From NCBI GenBank assembly GCA_017465605.1, contig JAFTVW010000021.1:1-39609 (forward strand): DNA of 39,609 nt, written 5' to 3'. Both the position numbers and the translations under genes were made by a program. Positions 32,379-39,609 of the stretch are shown here, in pieces. The DNA comes from Alistipes sp. (GTDB taxonomy: Bacteria > Bacteroidota > Bacteroidia > Bacteroidales > Rikenellaceae). A model generated the notes under the pieces. That model saw nothing but the letters and a program-made list of their open reading frames with translations. It was not told the DNA's origin and did no database searches. Numbering within the stretch: the first letter of the stretch is position 1; each line of letters starts with the position of its first letter.

Positions 32379-33464
32379 ATGGCAGACAATTCAATACTTT
32401 TGCGCCTCGATGGCCTAAAACTCAAATATGAAGAGACGGGACAAAAACTCACCGACCCCGAAGTGATTGCCGATGTAAAGCAGTTTGTGCAGCTCACAAA
32501 GGAGTACAAAGAGCTTGAACCCATCATCGAGACCTCGGAGCGTTACCGCACCGCATTGGCCAATTTGGCCGAGGCGAAGGACATTCTTGCCAACGACAAG
32601 GACGAGGAGATGCGCGAAATGGCCCGTATGGAGATTGCGGAGTTGGAACCTGCATTGGAGAAGATGGAGGAGGATATTAAGCTCCTGCTTATCCCCAAGG
32701 ACCCACAGGACGACAAGAACGCCATTCTCGAAATTCGTGGTGGTACGGGTGGCGACGAGGCTGCCATCTTTGCAGGCGACCTGCTCAGAATGTACACCAA
32801 GTATATCGAGTCGAAGGGTTGGCGTTACGAGATTACCTCATTCTCCGACGGCGCAGCAGGCGGCTACAAGGAGGTTGTATTGAAGGTGTCGGGCCAGAGT
32901 GTATATGGAACTTTGAAGTACGAGTCGGGCGTGCATCGTGTGCAGCGCGTGCCTCAGACCGAGACTCAGGGTCGTGTACACACCTCTGCCGCATCGGTTG
33001 CTGTGTTGCCCGAGGCCGAGGAGTTCGATGTGGAGATCTCGATGAACGATATCCGCAAGGATATTTTCTGTGCATCGGGTCCGGGCGGCCAGTCGGTGAA
33101 CACCACCTACTCGGCCATTCGCCTCACCCACATTCCCACAGGTATCGTTGTGCAGTGCCAGGATCAGAAGTCGCAGCTCAAAAACTTCGACAAGGCATTC
33201 GAGGAGTTGCGTACGCGTGTCTTCAACCTCGAATACTCGAAGTATCTCGACGAGATTGCCTCGAAGCGTAAGACGATGGTTTCGACCGGTGACCGCTCGG
33301 CCAAGATTCGCACCTACAACTATCCTCAGGGCCGCATTACCGACCACCGCATCAACTACACAATCTACAATCTCTCGGCCTTTATGGACGGCGATATTCA
33401 GGATTGCATCGACCACTTGATTGTAGCCGAGAACGCCGAGCGATTGAAGGAGAGCGAATTGTAA
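32379..33464 (+). CDS. prfA: Peptide chain release factor 1
   Basis: A 361-residue class I release factor. The ATG at 32379 is preferred over GTG 32355, which overlaps the promoter box. The catalytic GGQ is at 236-238 (CASGPGGQSVNTT). The tripeptide codon-recognition motif of RF1 type reads PQT (192-194) where E. coli has PAT. RF1 terminates at UAA and UAG. The gene looks richer in G/C at third positions than its neighbours, as expected for a highly expressed gene. It is transcribed alone and ends at a terminator shared with the convergent outer-membrane gene. Confidence 0.96.
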   Translation: MADNSILLRLDGLKLKYEETGQKLTDPEVIADVKQFVQLTKEYKELEPIIETSERYRTALANLAEAKDILANDKDEEMREMARMEIAELEPALEKMEEDIKLLLIPKDPQDDKNAILEIRGGTGGDEAAIFAGDLLRMYTKYIESKGWRYEITSFSDGAAGGYKEVVLKVSGQSVYGTLKYESGVHRVQRVPQTETQGRVHTSAASVAVLPEAEEFDVEISMNDIRKDIFCASGPGGQSVNTTYSAIRLTHIPTGIVVQCQDQKSQLKNFDKAFEELRTRVFNLEYSKYLDEIASKRKTMVSTGDRSAKIRTYNYPQGRITDHRINYTIYNLSAFMDGDIQDCIDHLIVAENAERLKESEL

Positions 33465-33497
33465 GAAGATATTGCCTAAGCGGCAGCAATTCATAAC

Positions 33498-33537
33498 AAA
33501 GGGAGTGTCAAACATTAAATTGTTGAACACTCCCTTT
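33498..33537. terminator. Bidirectional terminator between prfA and the OMP gene
   Basis: AAAGGGAGTGT (33498-33508) and ACACTCCCTTT (33527-33537) form a perfect 11-bp stem with an 18-base loop between two convergent genes. The A/T ends of the stem give short U-tracts in both directions. Confidence 0.75.
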
Positions 33538-33556
33538 ATCATTTGTCCCCTAAATA

Positions 33557-35920
33557 CTACATTCGTGACGACTCCTCTTGTGAGCCGCTCTCAACTTTTT
33601 TGGCGTTGAATTGTTTGCCGCTCTTGAAATTCCACGATGCCGCGAATCGCACTCGGAAATCATTTCCAAATTGTCGGGCCTTCATCATTCGCTCGAAGCC
33701 ATCTTGCTCAAACACCATATCCTGCATTGGAGATACAATATTTACAAACTCGCACGATAGCGTCCACGACTCCTTGATTCGTTTTTTCAATGTAGCACTC
33801 AAATTATGATTTGCCTTCAATGTGGCATTGCTCACCTTAACATCGGTCATAGCAAAATACGAAAGGTCGATAAAAAACTTCTTGGGCAATTTGAAGTTCA
33901 TCATCGTATTGCATTGCGCCACCCACTGATGCGATATAGGAGCTGCCGATGTAAGTTGCTGCTCCCACAATAGACCCGAAGCGTTGATATTCCAGTCCCA
34001 CCATTTCGTGAGGGTGAATGGGAGCGACACATTCACAATATAAGTATTGAGTTTGGGAAGGTTCTCTACCGTTAGATTCATCATTCTATTATCAATAGGG
34101 TCCGACACAATCATCTGCTGAATAGCATCACGCTGAATGCTGGCCACAAACGTAACGGAATACTTATAATTCACCACGCCCGTCAGCGAGAAGGTATTAT
34201 TGTACGAGGGGTCAAGCAGTGGATTGCCCGTCTGGTAGGTATAATCTGAAATCTGCATACGGTTAGGAGTTAGATTCCAAAATGATGGTCGCGAAATTGT
34301 GCGCGAATACTGCGCCACGAGCGAGTGCTTGCCCATCTTGTCAAGAGCATACGAGAGGTTGGCATTCGGGAAGAGTGAAAAATAATCTTGACTTACGTCT
34401 CCGCCCTTGCCTTCGGCTTTGGTATATTCGCCACGCAATCCCAACACCGTACTGAATCGGCCAAATCGCATCGATGCCACAGCATAGGCTGCCGTAATAT
34501 TTTCGGTATAGCTCACGTCGTAATCATCGACTATTGATGGCACCCACTCCTGCCCCAACTGGTAGCGATAGGTGGCATCGGAATTGATTTCATTGTAGGT
34601 ATATTTAGCACCATATTTCAAATTAAACTTGGGCGAAAGGATTCTCTCACGTGCAAGTTGTGCTGTGGCCACCTTAAACGAGCTACCCGTACGGTCATAA
34701 TAGAGCGAATCCAAAGGTATGCCCAACTCGGTTATATGGCTCTGCTTATCGACACGAGCCTCACCCTTGCGGGTAGTATAGTCGGCAATAAACTTTAAGG
34801 TCGAACCGAGCGTATCGCTCTTGAAGATATAATTAAACAATGCCGAATGAGAATCCTTGTCGTCACTACCACGATACTCACTCTCGCTCAATCGTGCATA
34901 AGATGACGTGGCATATTGGGTAGTAGATAGTGTAGTATTGCCATCGCCTTTGTTCCAATATGAGTACGAAGCTCCAAGTGTATGACGGGGATTAACCTCG
35001 GCCACAGCCGAAATAGTAGTCCAAGGCTGAGTTTGGTCGGTCACATCGTTAGATTCTGCACTCATCAGTGCATCGGGCGAGAAGTATTGTGTTCGCTCCG
35101 AAGACTCCATCTCGATACGGCTCTGATAATAACCACCCGACGCCGACAGGTCGAATCGTCCTATATGGGCATTGATTGAAGCCGAGGGCGATATATCGCT
35201 ACCCAAATCGCTATGGGAGGTATTCATCGACACATTACCCATCACACCATTATCAAGGCGACGACGCAGTGTGATTTTAATTATTCCACCCGAAGAGTTA
35301 GCGTCGTAATCGGCTCCTGTCTGAGGCACAATCTCGATTTTGGCTATATCCTCAGCCTTTATATTGCGAAGATAACTGATTAGCTCCTCGCCCGACATAC
35401 GCAGCTCACGCTCGTTGATATAGACCTTCGTGCCACTCGTTCCATTAATCGACAAGCCATCATCTTTGACCCACACACCGGGCGACTGACGCAACAATTC
35501 CACACCGTCCTTACCTATGGCGGCATCGGAGTTGGCAACATCTACAACGTAACGGTCGGCCTCGCGGCGAATCATCGTGGCCTTCACAACCACCTCGCCA
35601 ATATCGGTAGCCGCCTCCTGCAAAACCACATCGCCCACGCTGCAACTTCCCTGCTCAACTTTGATTTTCTGTTCGTAGCTCTTATAACCCACAAACTCCA
35701 CCACAAGCCGATATTCGCCATCGGCAAGGCGCAGCAAAAACTCGCCCTTATCGTCAGTAATTGCTCCTGCGTGTTGCCAATCGCCCACCATTGCCACTAC
35801 TGTCGCATAGCCCACAGGCTCACCTTTTTGATTGATTACTCGGCCACGAACTCCCTCTGCGGCCAACACTGCCGAGATGTGCACCAAGCACACCACAGCC
35901 AATAGAAATAGTTTCTTCAT
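33557..35920 (-). CDS. Outer-membrane beta-barrel protein with CarboxypepD_reg and plug-like domains
   Basis: A 787-residue TonB-dependent-receptor-like protein. It has a signal peptide (1-20, AVLAA), a CarboxypepD_reg domain (about 24-105: VRGRVINQKGEPVGYATVV) and a plug-like domain (about 110-225: ELLRQSPGVWVKDDG, VPQTGADYDANSSGGIIKI). The barrel has about 550 residues (for example YSRTISRPSFWNLTP, LDPSYNNTFSLTG). No SusD or TonB box is obvious, which is common in this OMP_b-brl_3-like family, and the ligand is unknown. It has a distant consensus promoter and an unusually long leader of about 140 bases. Confidence 0.9.
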   Translation of the reverse strand: MKKLFLLAVVCLVHISAVLAAEGVRGRVINQKGEPVGYATVVAMVGDWQHAGAITDDKGEFLLRLADGEYRLVVEFVGYKSYEQKIKVEQGSCSVGDVVLQEAATDIGEVVVKATMIRREADRYVVDVANSDAAIGKDGVELLRQSPGVWVKDDGLSINGTSGTKVYINERELRMSGEELISYLRNIKAEDIAKIEIVPQTGADYDANSSGGIIKITLRRRLDNGVMGNVSMNTSHSDLGSDISPSASINAHIGRFDLSASGGYYQSRIEMESSERTQYFSPDALMSAESNDVTDQTQPWTTISAVAEVNPRHTLGASYSYWNKGDGNTTLSTTQYATSSYARLSESEYRGSDDKDSHSALFNYIFKSDTLGSTLKFIADYTTRKGEARVDKQSHITELGIPLDSLYYDRTGSSFKVATAQLARERILSPKFNLKYGAKYTYNEINSDATYRYQLGQEWVPSIVDDYDVSYTENITAAYAVASMRFGRFSTVLGLRGEYTKAEGKGGDVSQDYFSLFPNANLSYALDKMGKHSLVAQYSRTISRPSFWNLTPNRMQISDYTYQTGNPLLDPSYNNTFSLTGVVNYKYSVTFVASIQRDAIQQMIVSDPIDNRMMNLTVENLPKLNTYIVNVSLPFTLTKWWDWNINASGLLWEQQLTSAAPISHQWVAQCNTMMNFKLPKKFFIDLSYFAMTDVKVSNATLKANHNLSATLKKRIKESWTLSCEFVNIVSPMQDMVFEQDGFERMMKARQFGNDFRVRFAASWNFKSGKQFNAKKVESGSQEESSRM

Positions 35921-35984
35921 AAGATAATTGTAATGTTGTGTGGCACGCGGCCACTGGTTTGTTGCTTGTTATATATTTATCTGT

Positions 35985-36001
35985 AAGCTCTCATTGAGCT
36001 T
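35985..36001. other. Hairpin in the OMP leader
   Basis: AAGCTC (35985-35990) and GAGCTT (35996-36001) form a 6-bp stem with a 5-base loop about 65 bases before the OMP start codon. On the plus strand it is followed by four T; on the transcribed minus strand there is no U-run. It could be a regulatory leader hairpin. Confidence 0.35.
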
Positions 36002-36068
36002 TTTATATTATCCATTATTTATAACCAAATTTATTGCTTATCATTTATCTTTTATCGTTATTCGATAA

Positions 36069-36099
36069 CAAAGATAGTAATATATCTTCAAATCACAAA
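36069..36099 (-). promoter_or_regulatory. Promoter of the 787-residue OMP gene
   Basis: On the minus strand TTTG (36099-36096), a 19-bp spacer and TATCTTTG (36076-36069) match the consensus exactly. The start codon at 35920 leaves a leader of about 140 bases. The rest of 35921-36250 is A/T-rich with nothing else recognised. Confidence 0.75.
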
Positions 36100-36251
36100 T
36101 AAAACATAAGAAATCTCTGCGCTGAGCACATACTACACAATTTATTATAATAGTCGCAAAACCTCGCCAAAAACTACCGACACTCGCAAAAAATTTCACA
36201 ATCGAATATAAATTTTACGGTCTATGAGAAAAATACACCACAACAAAGCAC

Positions 36252-36281
36252 AAAAAAAGCCGCAACCTTTTGGATTGCGGC
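36252..36281 (-). terminator. Terminator of the purine permease gene
   Basis: Minus-strand stem GCCGCAA / TTGCGGC (plus arms 36275-36281 and 36259-36265), 9-base loop, followed by seven T (36258-36252). It lies about 50 bases after the permease stop. Confidence 0.85.
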
Positions 36282-36332
36282 ACTCAAAATATCCATCAAG
36301 GATACTTTGCGGGCATTCTTATACAATATATT

Positions 36333-37625
36333 TTAGATAAAAATATATTTCAAGACAAACAATATTGCCAAGATGGCCATAGTTGGCGTGATTCGCTTAA
36401 TATTTCCACACAACAAATTCAACGCCACATATGAAATCATACCCAACAAGATACCATCAGAGATAGAGTAAGCCATCGGCATTGTGATAATGGTAATAAA
36501 CGCAGGAATCGACTCGGCATAATCCTCAAAAGGAATATTTTTAATGGGCACCATCATAAACAGACCCACAATTACCAAAACAGGTGCTGTCGCCGCCGCA
36601 GGTATCGCCAAGAAGAGAGGCGAGAAGAAGAGCGAAATTGCGAAACATACGGCAATTGCAAACGCTGTCAAACCCGAGCGGCCACCGTGAGCAACACCCG
36701 ATGCACTCTCGACATATGTCGTTGTAGTAGATGTACCCAAACAAGCACCTACCGTAGTTGCAATAGCATCGGCCATAAACGCCTGCTTAACACGAGGAAT
36801 ACGACCATCAGGCGTAAGCATATTGGCACGAGTACAAACACCTACCAATGTACCGATAGTATCGAACATATCAAAAAAGAGCAATGTAAATACAGCCACA
36901 AGCATATCGAATGTAAAGATATGGTCCCACTCAAACTTCCAAAAAATTTCTGACACAGAATGAGGCATCGATACCAAGCCATTAAAGTTGGTAATTCCCA
37001 TAGGGATTCCTATCGCAGCCGTGGCCAAAACACCAATCAACATTGCTCCACGTACATTCTTAATCACAAGCACGCCTGTTATTATCAAACCGATGATGGC
37101 CAACAACGGACTACCCTTCGTAATTTCGCCAAGTGAGACCAATGTAGCATCGTTATTGACAATAATACCTGCATTCTGCAAACCGATAAATGCAATAAAA
37201 AGTCCTATTCCTGCACCTATTGCATTTTTAAGCGAGGTCGGTATGGCATTAACAATCGCTTCGCGCAGATTTGTGATAGTAAGGAGTATAAATATCAAAC
37301 CCTCAATAAATACTGCCGTTAGTGCAAATTGCCACGAATAACCCATACCCATACATATGGTATAGACAAAAAAGGCATTTAGGCCCATTCCTGGTGCCAG
37401 GCCAAAGGGTAACTTTGCCCAAAAAGCCATTACCAATGTTCCAATAATTGCCGCCAATGCTGTAGCAGTAAAGGCTGCTCCTGCAGGCATACCCTCCAAT
37501 TGGCTAAACATTCCAGGATTCACTGCCAAAATATATGACATCATAAGGAATGTCGTTACGCCTGCAATAATTTCTGTACGAACGGTGGATTTTGTGGAAT
37601 CTAAACCAAAAAGTTGTTTCAACAT
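36333..37625 (-). CDS. AzgA-type (NCS2) purine permease
   Basis: A 430-residue inner-membrane transporter with 12-14 predicted helices. The AzgA/PbuG branch of the nucleobase:cation symporter 2 family is recognised by TEIIAGVTTFLMMSYILAVNP (split near 17-37), LAPGMGLNAFF (76-86), FFDMFDTIGTLVG (about 249-261) and GTSTTTTYVESASGVAHGG. Members import adenine, guanine and hypoxanthine with protons. The -7 box is at 37702-37709. No guanine riboswitch was recognised in the leader. Confidence 0.92.
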   Translation of the reverse strand: MLKQLFGLDSTKSTVRTEIIAGVTTFLMMSYILAVNPGMFSQLEGMPAGAAFTATALAAIIGTLVMAFWAKLPFGLAPGMGLNAFFVYTICMGMGYSWQFALTAVFIEGLIFILLTITNLREAIVNAIPTSLKNAIGAGIGLFIAFIGLQNAGIIVNNDATLVSLGEITKGSPLLAIIGLIITGVLVIKNVRGAMLIGVLATAAIGIPMGITNFNGLVSMPHSVSEIFWKFEWDHIFTFDMLVAVFTLLFFDMFDTIGTLVGVCTRANMLTPDGRIPRVKQAFMADAIATTVGACLGTSTTTTYVESASGVAHGGRSGLTAFAIAVCFAISLFFSPLFLAIPAAATAPVLVIVGLFMMVPIKNIPFEDYAESIPAFITIITMPMAYSISDGILLGMISYVALNLLCGNIKRITPTMAILAILFVLKYIFI

Positions 37626-37701
37626 AATATCATTAAATTTATCCTATAACTAATCGTTCGAAAGGTTACCTTCCCATTAAATTACACACTGCTTACTGTC
37701 G

Positions 37702-37709
37702 CAAAAATA
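37702..37709 (-). promoter_or_regulatory. Probable -7 box of the permease gene
   Basis: Minus-strand TATTTTTG matches TAnnTTTG, giving a leader of about 70 bases. It is flanked by TTACAC (37682-37687) and GTGTAA (37712-37717), an inverted pair that could be an operator. The region 37626-37989 contains nothing else recognised apart from the divergent promoter near 37900. Confidence 0.45.
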
Positions 37710-37898
37710 TAGTGTAACCAGACATTTGCATACCCACAAATACTAACTACACCCGTCTTGTCGTAACACAATTTTCTTATGGAAACATATCCTTTGCGGT
37801 TTCTGATATAACAAATATAGTTCTAATTAGCCATAAAACAAAGCCGAGGAACAGATATTCACAATAAAAATTACCGCGATGAAGAAAAATGGATAAAT

Positions 37899-37932
37899 TT
37901 TGTAGAAAGCAACAAAAAAATTATTAACTTTA
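37899..37932 (+). promoter_or_regulatory. Probable promoter of the oxidoreductase gene
   Basis: TTTG (37899-37902) and TAACTTTA (37925-37932) with a 22-bp spacer; the last base of the -7 box deviates. The ATG is at 37990. Confidence 0.4.
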
Positions 37933-37989
37933 ACATCGCAAATATTTGTTACCGCTTAAAATTAAAACAAACTATAAAACCTAAGACTT

Positions 37990-39447
37990 ATGAGTGATAA
38001 AATTTCTCGCGGTGATTTTCTGAAACGTTCAGGAATGGCGGCCGCTGGCGTAATGATGGGAGGCTTGGCATCTGCTTCGGCAGCACCATCGCCCGCACAA
38101 CAAGCACAGGATAAGAAGGCTCGATTTGCCAAATTGGGTAAGGTAAACGTGGCTTGGGTTGGTATGGCCAACCGAGGTCGCGAGGTTATGCGCCAATTTG
38201 AGGCTACGGGCTTGGCCAATATTGTAGCGATGTGTGACGTTGACCTCAAACAGAAGGGTTGTCAGGAGGCCATTGCAGCACACCCCAAAGCAAAGGTGTT
38301 TACCGATTTCCGCAAGATGTTCGACCAGATGGGCAAGGAGTTCGAGGCAGTTGTTGTGGAGACTCCCGACTTCTCGCACTTCCCCTGCGTGATGCTCGCA
38401 CTCAATCAGGGTAAGCACGTCTATGTTGAGAAGCCTATGGGCCGTACATTCCAAGAGTGCCAATTGATGATTGATGCAGCTCGTCGTAACCCTCAGCTTG
38501 TTACACAAGGTGGTAATCAAGGTCACTCAGAGGCTAACTACTTCCAGTTCAAAGCGTGGACCGAGGCTGGCATCATCAAGGACGTTACACACGTTGATGC
38601 TCATATGAACAACTCACGCCGTTGGCACGGCTACGACGTGAATATCAGCCGCTACCCACAGGAGGAGGCTATTCCTGAGGGTATGGATTGGGATTTGTGG
38701 CACACCACACAGCTCTATCACGAGTTTAATCCAAAGTACCACCCAGGCAACTGGCGTAGTTGGTACGACTTCGGTATGGGAGCATTGGGCGATTGGGGCG
38801 CACACCTCATCGACACTATCCACGAGTTCCTCAATTTGGGTCTGCCCTACGAGGTTGCACCTTTGAAGTTGGAGGGCTGGAACAACTACTTCTTCCCAAT
38901 GTCATCTACATTGCAATTCAAGTTCCCACGTCGCGGAGAGATGCCAGCAATGACCATCAACTGGTGGGACGGCATCGGCAACTACCCATCAATACCCGAC
39001 GGATATGGAGAATCGAAGATGGGAAGCGATGTGCCGACAATTGGAGGTAAGCCAGCAGCTGCCTCGGCCGTTAAGCTCAACCCAGGAACAATTATGTACT
39101 CAAAGGATTTGATTTTCAAGCGTGGCTCGCACGGTGCAACCACTCAAATCATTCCTGAGTCAAAGGCAAAGGAGATGGCAAGTAAGTTGCCAGAGGTTCC
39201 AAAGAGCCCATCAAACCACTACGAGAACTTCTTGCTCGCTTGTATGAACGAGGAGCGTTCACGTTCTCCATTCGAGGTGTTTGGTCCATTATGTCAGGTA
39301 TTCTGCTTGGGTGTTATTGCTCAACGCCTCAATCAGAAGATTGTATTCGACCGCGAAACAAAGCATATTATCGACAACCCATTTGCCGATGCTCTGCTCG
39401 TTGGTGCGCCACCTCGCAAGGGCTGGGAGGAGTTCTACAAGATGTAG
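37990..39447 (+). CDS. Exported Gfo/Idh/MocA-family oxidoreductase
   Basis: A 485-residue NAD(P)-dependent oxidoreductase-fold protein. The N-terminus resembles a Tat signal (SRGDFLKRSGMAAAGVMMGG) but the second twin arginine is Gly. The Rossmann start VAWVGMANRG (54-63) and the catalytic-type EKP (147-149, YVEKPMGRTFQECQ) are present. The substrate domain includes GALGDWGAHLIDTIHEF. Many Bacteroidetes encode Tat-exported members acting on sugars or inositols. GH109, an NAD-dependent hydrolase with a related fold, is an alternative I cannot support. It is the last gene before the repeat and has no classical terminator other than the hairpin at the element end. Confidence 0.88.
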   Translation: MSDKISRGDFLKRSGMAAAGVMMGGLASASAAPSPAQQAQDKKARFAKLGKVNVAWVGMANRGREVMRQFEATGLANIVAMCDVDLKQKGCQEAIAAHPKAKVFTDFRKMFDQMGKEFEAVVVETPDFSHFPCVMLALNQGKHVYVEKPMGRTFQECQLMIDAARRNPQLVTQGGNQGHSEANYFQFKAWTEAGIIKDVTHVDAHMNNSRRWHGYDVNISRYPQEEAIPEGMDWDLWHTTQLYHEFNPKYHPGNWRSWYDFGMGALGDWGAHLIDTIHEFLNLGLPYEVAPLKLEGWNNYFFPMSSTLQFKFPRRGEMPAMTINWWDGIGNYPSIPDGYGESKMGSDVPTIGGKPAAASAVKLNPGTIMYSKDLIFKRGSHGATTQIIPESKAKEMASKLPEVPKSPSNHYENFLLACMNEERSRSPFEVFGPLCQVFCLGVIAQRLNQKIVFDRETKHIIDNPFADALLVGAPPRKGWEEFYKM

Positions 39448-39472
39448 TTCAACATTATCTATACAGATTGGG

Positions 39473-39498
39473 GCTGTCTAACAAGTTGTGTTAGCAGC
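39473..39498 (+). terminator. Hairpin at the left end of the MITE-like element
   Basis: GCTGTCTAAC (39473-39482) pairs with GTTAGCAGC (39490-39498) with a single bulged T and a 7-base loop. It lies 25 bases after the oxidoreductase stop and could terminate that transcript, although no strong T-run follows. Confidence 0.4.
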
Positions 39499-39609
39499 CT
39501 CATCATTTTAGAAGTTGTATAACAAGAGCTATTTTTAGGCCCTCGAAACCCGAAAAACCGCAGTTTACTTGGCGTAAATGAGGATTTTGAGGGTAAGAGA
39601 AACGTCAAA
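39473..39609. mobile_element. Left-hand part of the MITE-like dispersed repeat
   Basis: It starts with GCTGTCTAACAAG (39473-39485), preceded by GGG in an IS-end-like context. The last 114 bases equal bases 1-114 of the window. The right terminal repeat is missing here and is found at 120-132. See the entry at 1-132. Confidence 0.7.

Noticed and set aside
36100-36250. Possible CRISPR or repeat array in the A/T-rich gap.
   Set aside because: No regularly spaced repeats are present; it is only A-rich sequence.
37626-37760. Purine riboswitch upstream of the permease.
   Set aside because: I could not find the three-way-junction core or its conserved loop bases on the minus strand; covariance-model search would decide.
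37990-39447. GH109 alpha-N-acetylgalactosaminidase.
   Set aside because: It shares the Gfo/Idh/MocA fold, but I see only generic Rossmann and EKP motifs, not GH109-specific ones.
39473-39609. Terminal element as an integron attC site: GTCTAAC ... GTTAGAC fits the RYYYAAC/GTTRRRY core boxes and the left end folds with a bulged base.
   Set aside because: There is no integrase and no cassette-like array; the genes are large, on both strands and have their own promoters. Perfect 13-bp ends and a subterminal copy fit a MITE better.
1-39609. Complete circular plasmid or phage based on matching ends.
   Set aside because: No replication, partition, capsid or portal gene is present, whereas essential prfA is; the ends belong to a dispersed-type repeat.

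Overview
The window is a chromosomal fragment from a Bacteroidales-type gut bacterium. The evidence is the recurring Bacteroidetes promoter pattern (TTTG or TTG, a spacer near 19 bp, then TAnnTTTG), weak Shine-Dalgarno sequences, and typical families: CarboxypepD_reg/beta-barrel outer-membrane proteins, DUF2490, DUF4956, GH20, GH78, GH95, GH171, an S-type sulfatase, LytS/LytTR regulation and an exported choloylglycine hydrolase. A Rikenellaceae/Alistipes-like host is plausible but cannot be fixed from the sequence alone. Housekeeping genes (prfA, mazG, tRNA-Gln, a kdsC-like gene) argue against a plasmid or phage.

Layout. 1-169: right-hand part of a dispersed MITE-like repeat. 170-3536 (-): LOG-family protein and GH20 beta-hexosaminidase, divergent from 3625-6310 (+): mazG, a lipoprotein aspartyl protease with PDZ domain, and a gamma-carbonic-anhydrase-like protein. 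6436-12529 (+): LytS-type sensor kinase, LytTR regulator, a Gln/Gly-rich Spy-like periplasmic protein and a large outer-membrane barrel with a ten-glycine run. 12765-21577 (+): glycan-degrading cluster (GH78, tRNA-Gln, second GH78, NamZ/GH171 muramidase, GH95), without SusC/SusD. 21685-24873 (+): tight operon of YihY-like membrane protein, DUF2520 dehydrogenase, KdsC-like phosphatase and prolyl-tRNA editing protein, followed by a sulfatase (24913-26433). 26513-30958 (-): TonB-C protein, two DUF2490 paralogues, DUF4956 membrane protein, VTC-type polyphosphate polymerase domain protein and a YD-repeat-like secreted protein. 31197-33464 (+): choloylglycine hydrolase and prfA. 33557-37625 (-): outer-membrane barrel protein and an AzgA-type purine permease. 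37990-39447 (+): exported Gfo/Idh/MocA oxidoreductase, then the left-hand part of the same MITE-like repeat.

How the genes fit together. The CAZymes and sulfatase suggest use of fucosylated, rhamnosylated, sulfated or amino-sugar glycans and recycling of peptidoglycan fragments. The bile-salt-hydrolase-like enzyme fits a gut habitat. The most interesting cluster is the VTC + DUF4956 pair beside two outer-membrane DUF2490 proteins: it looks like a split, envelope-linked version of the eukaryotic VTC polyphosphate polymerase/translocator. The window ends are identical over 114 bp (1-114 = 39496-39609). Joined, they make a perfect-TIR element of 155 bp, so the apparent circularity is more likely a repeat-bounded contig than a real 39.5-kb circle.
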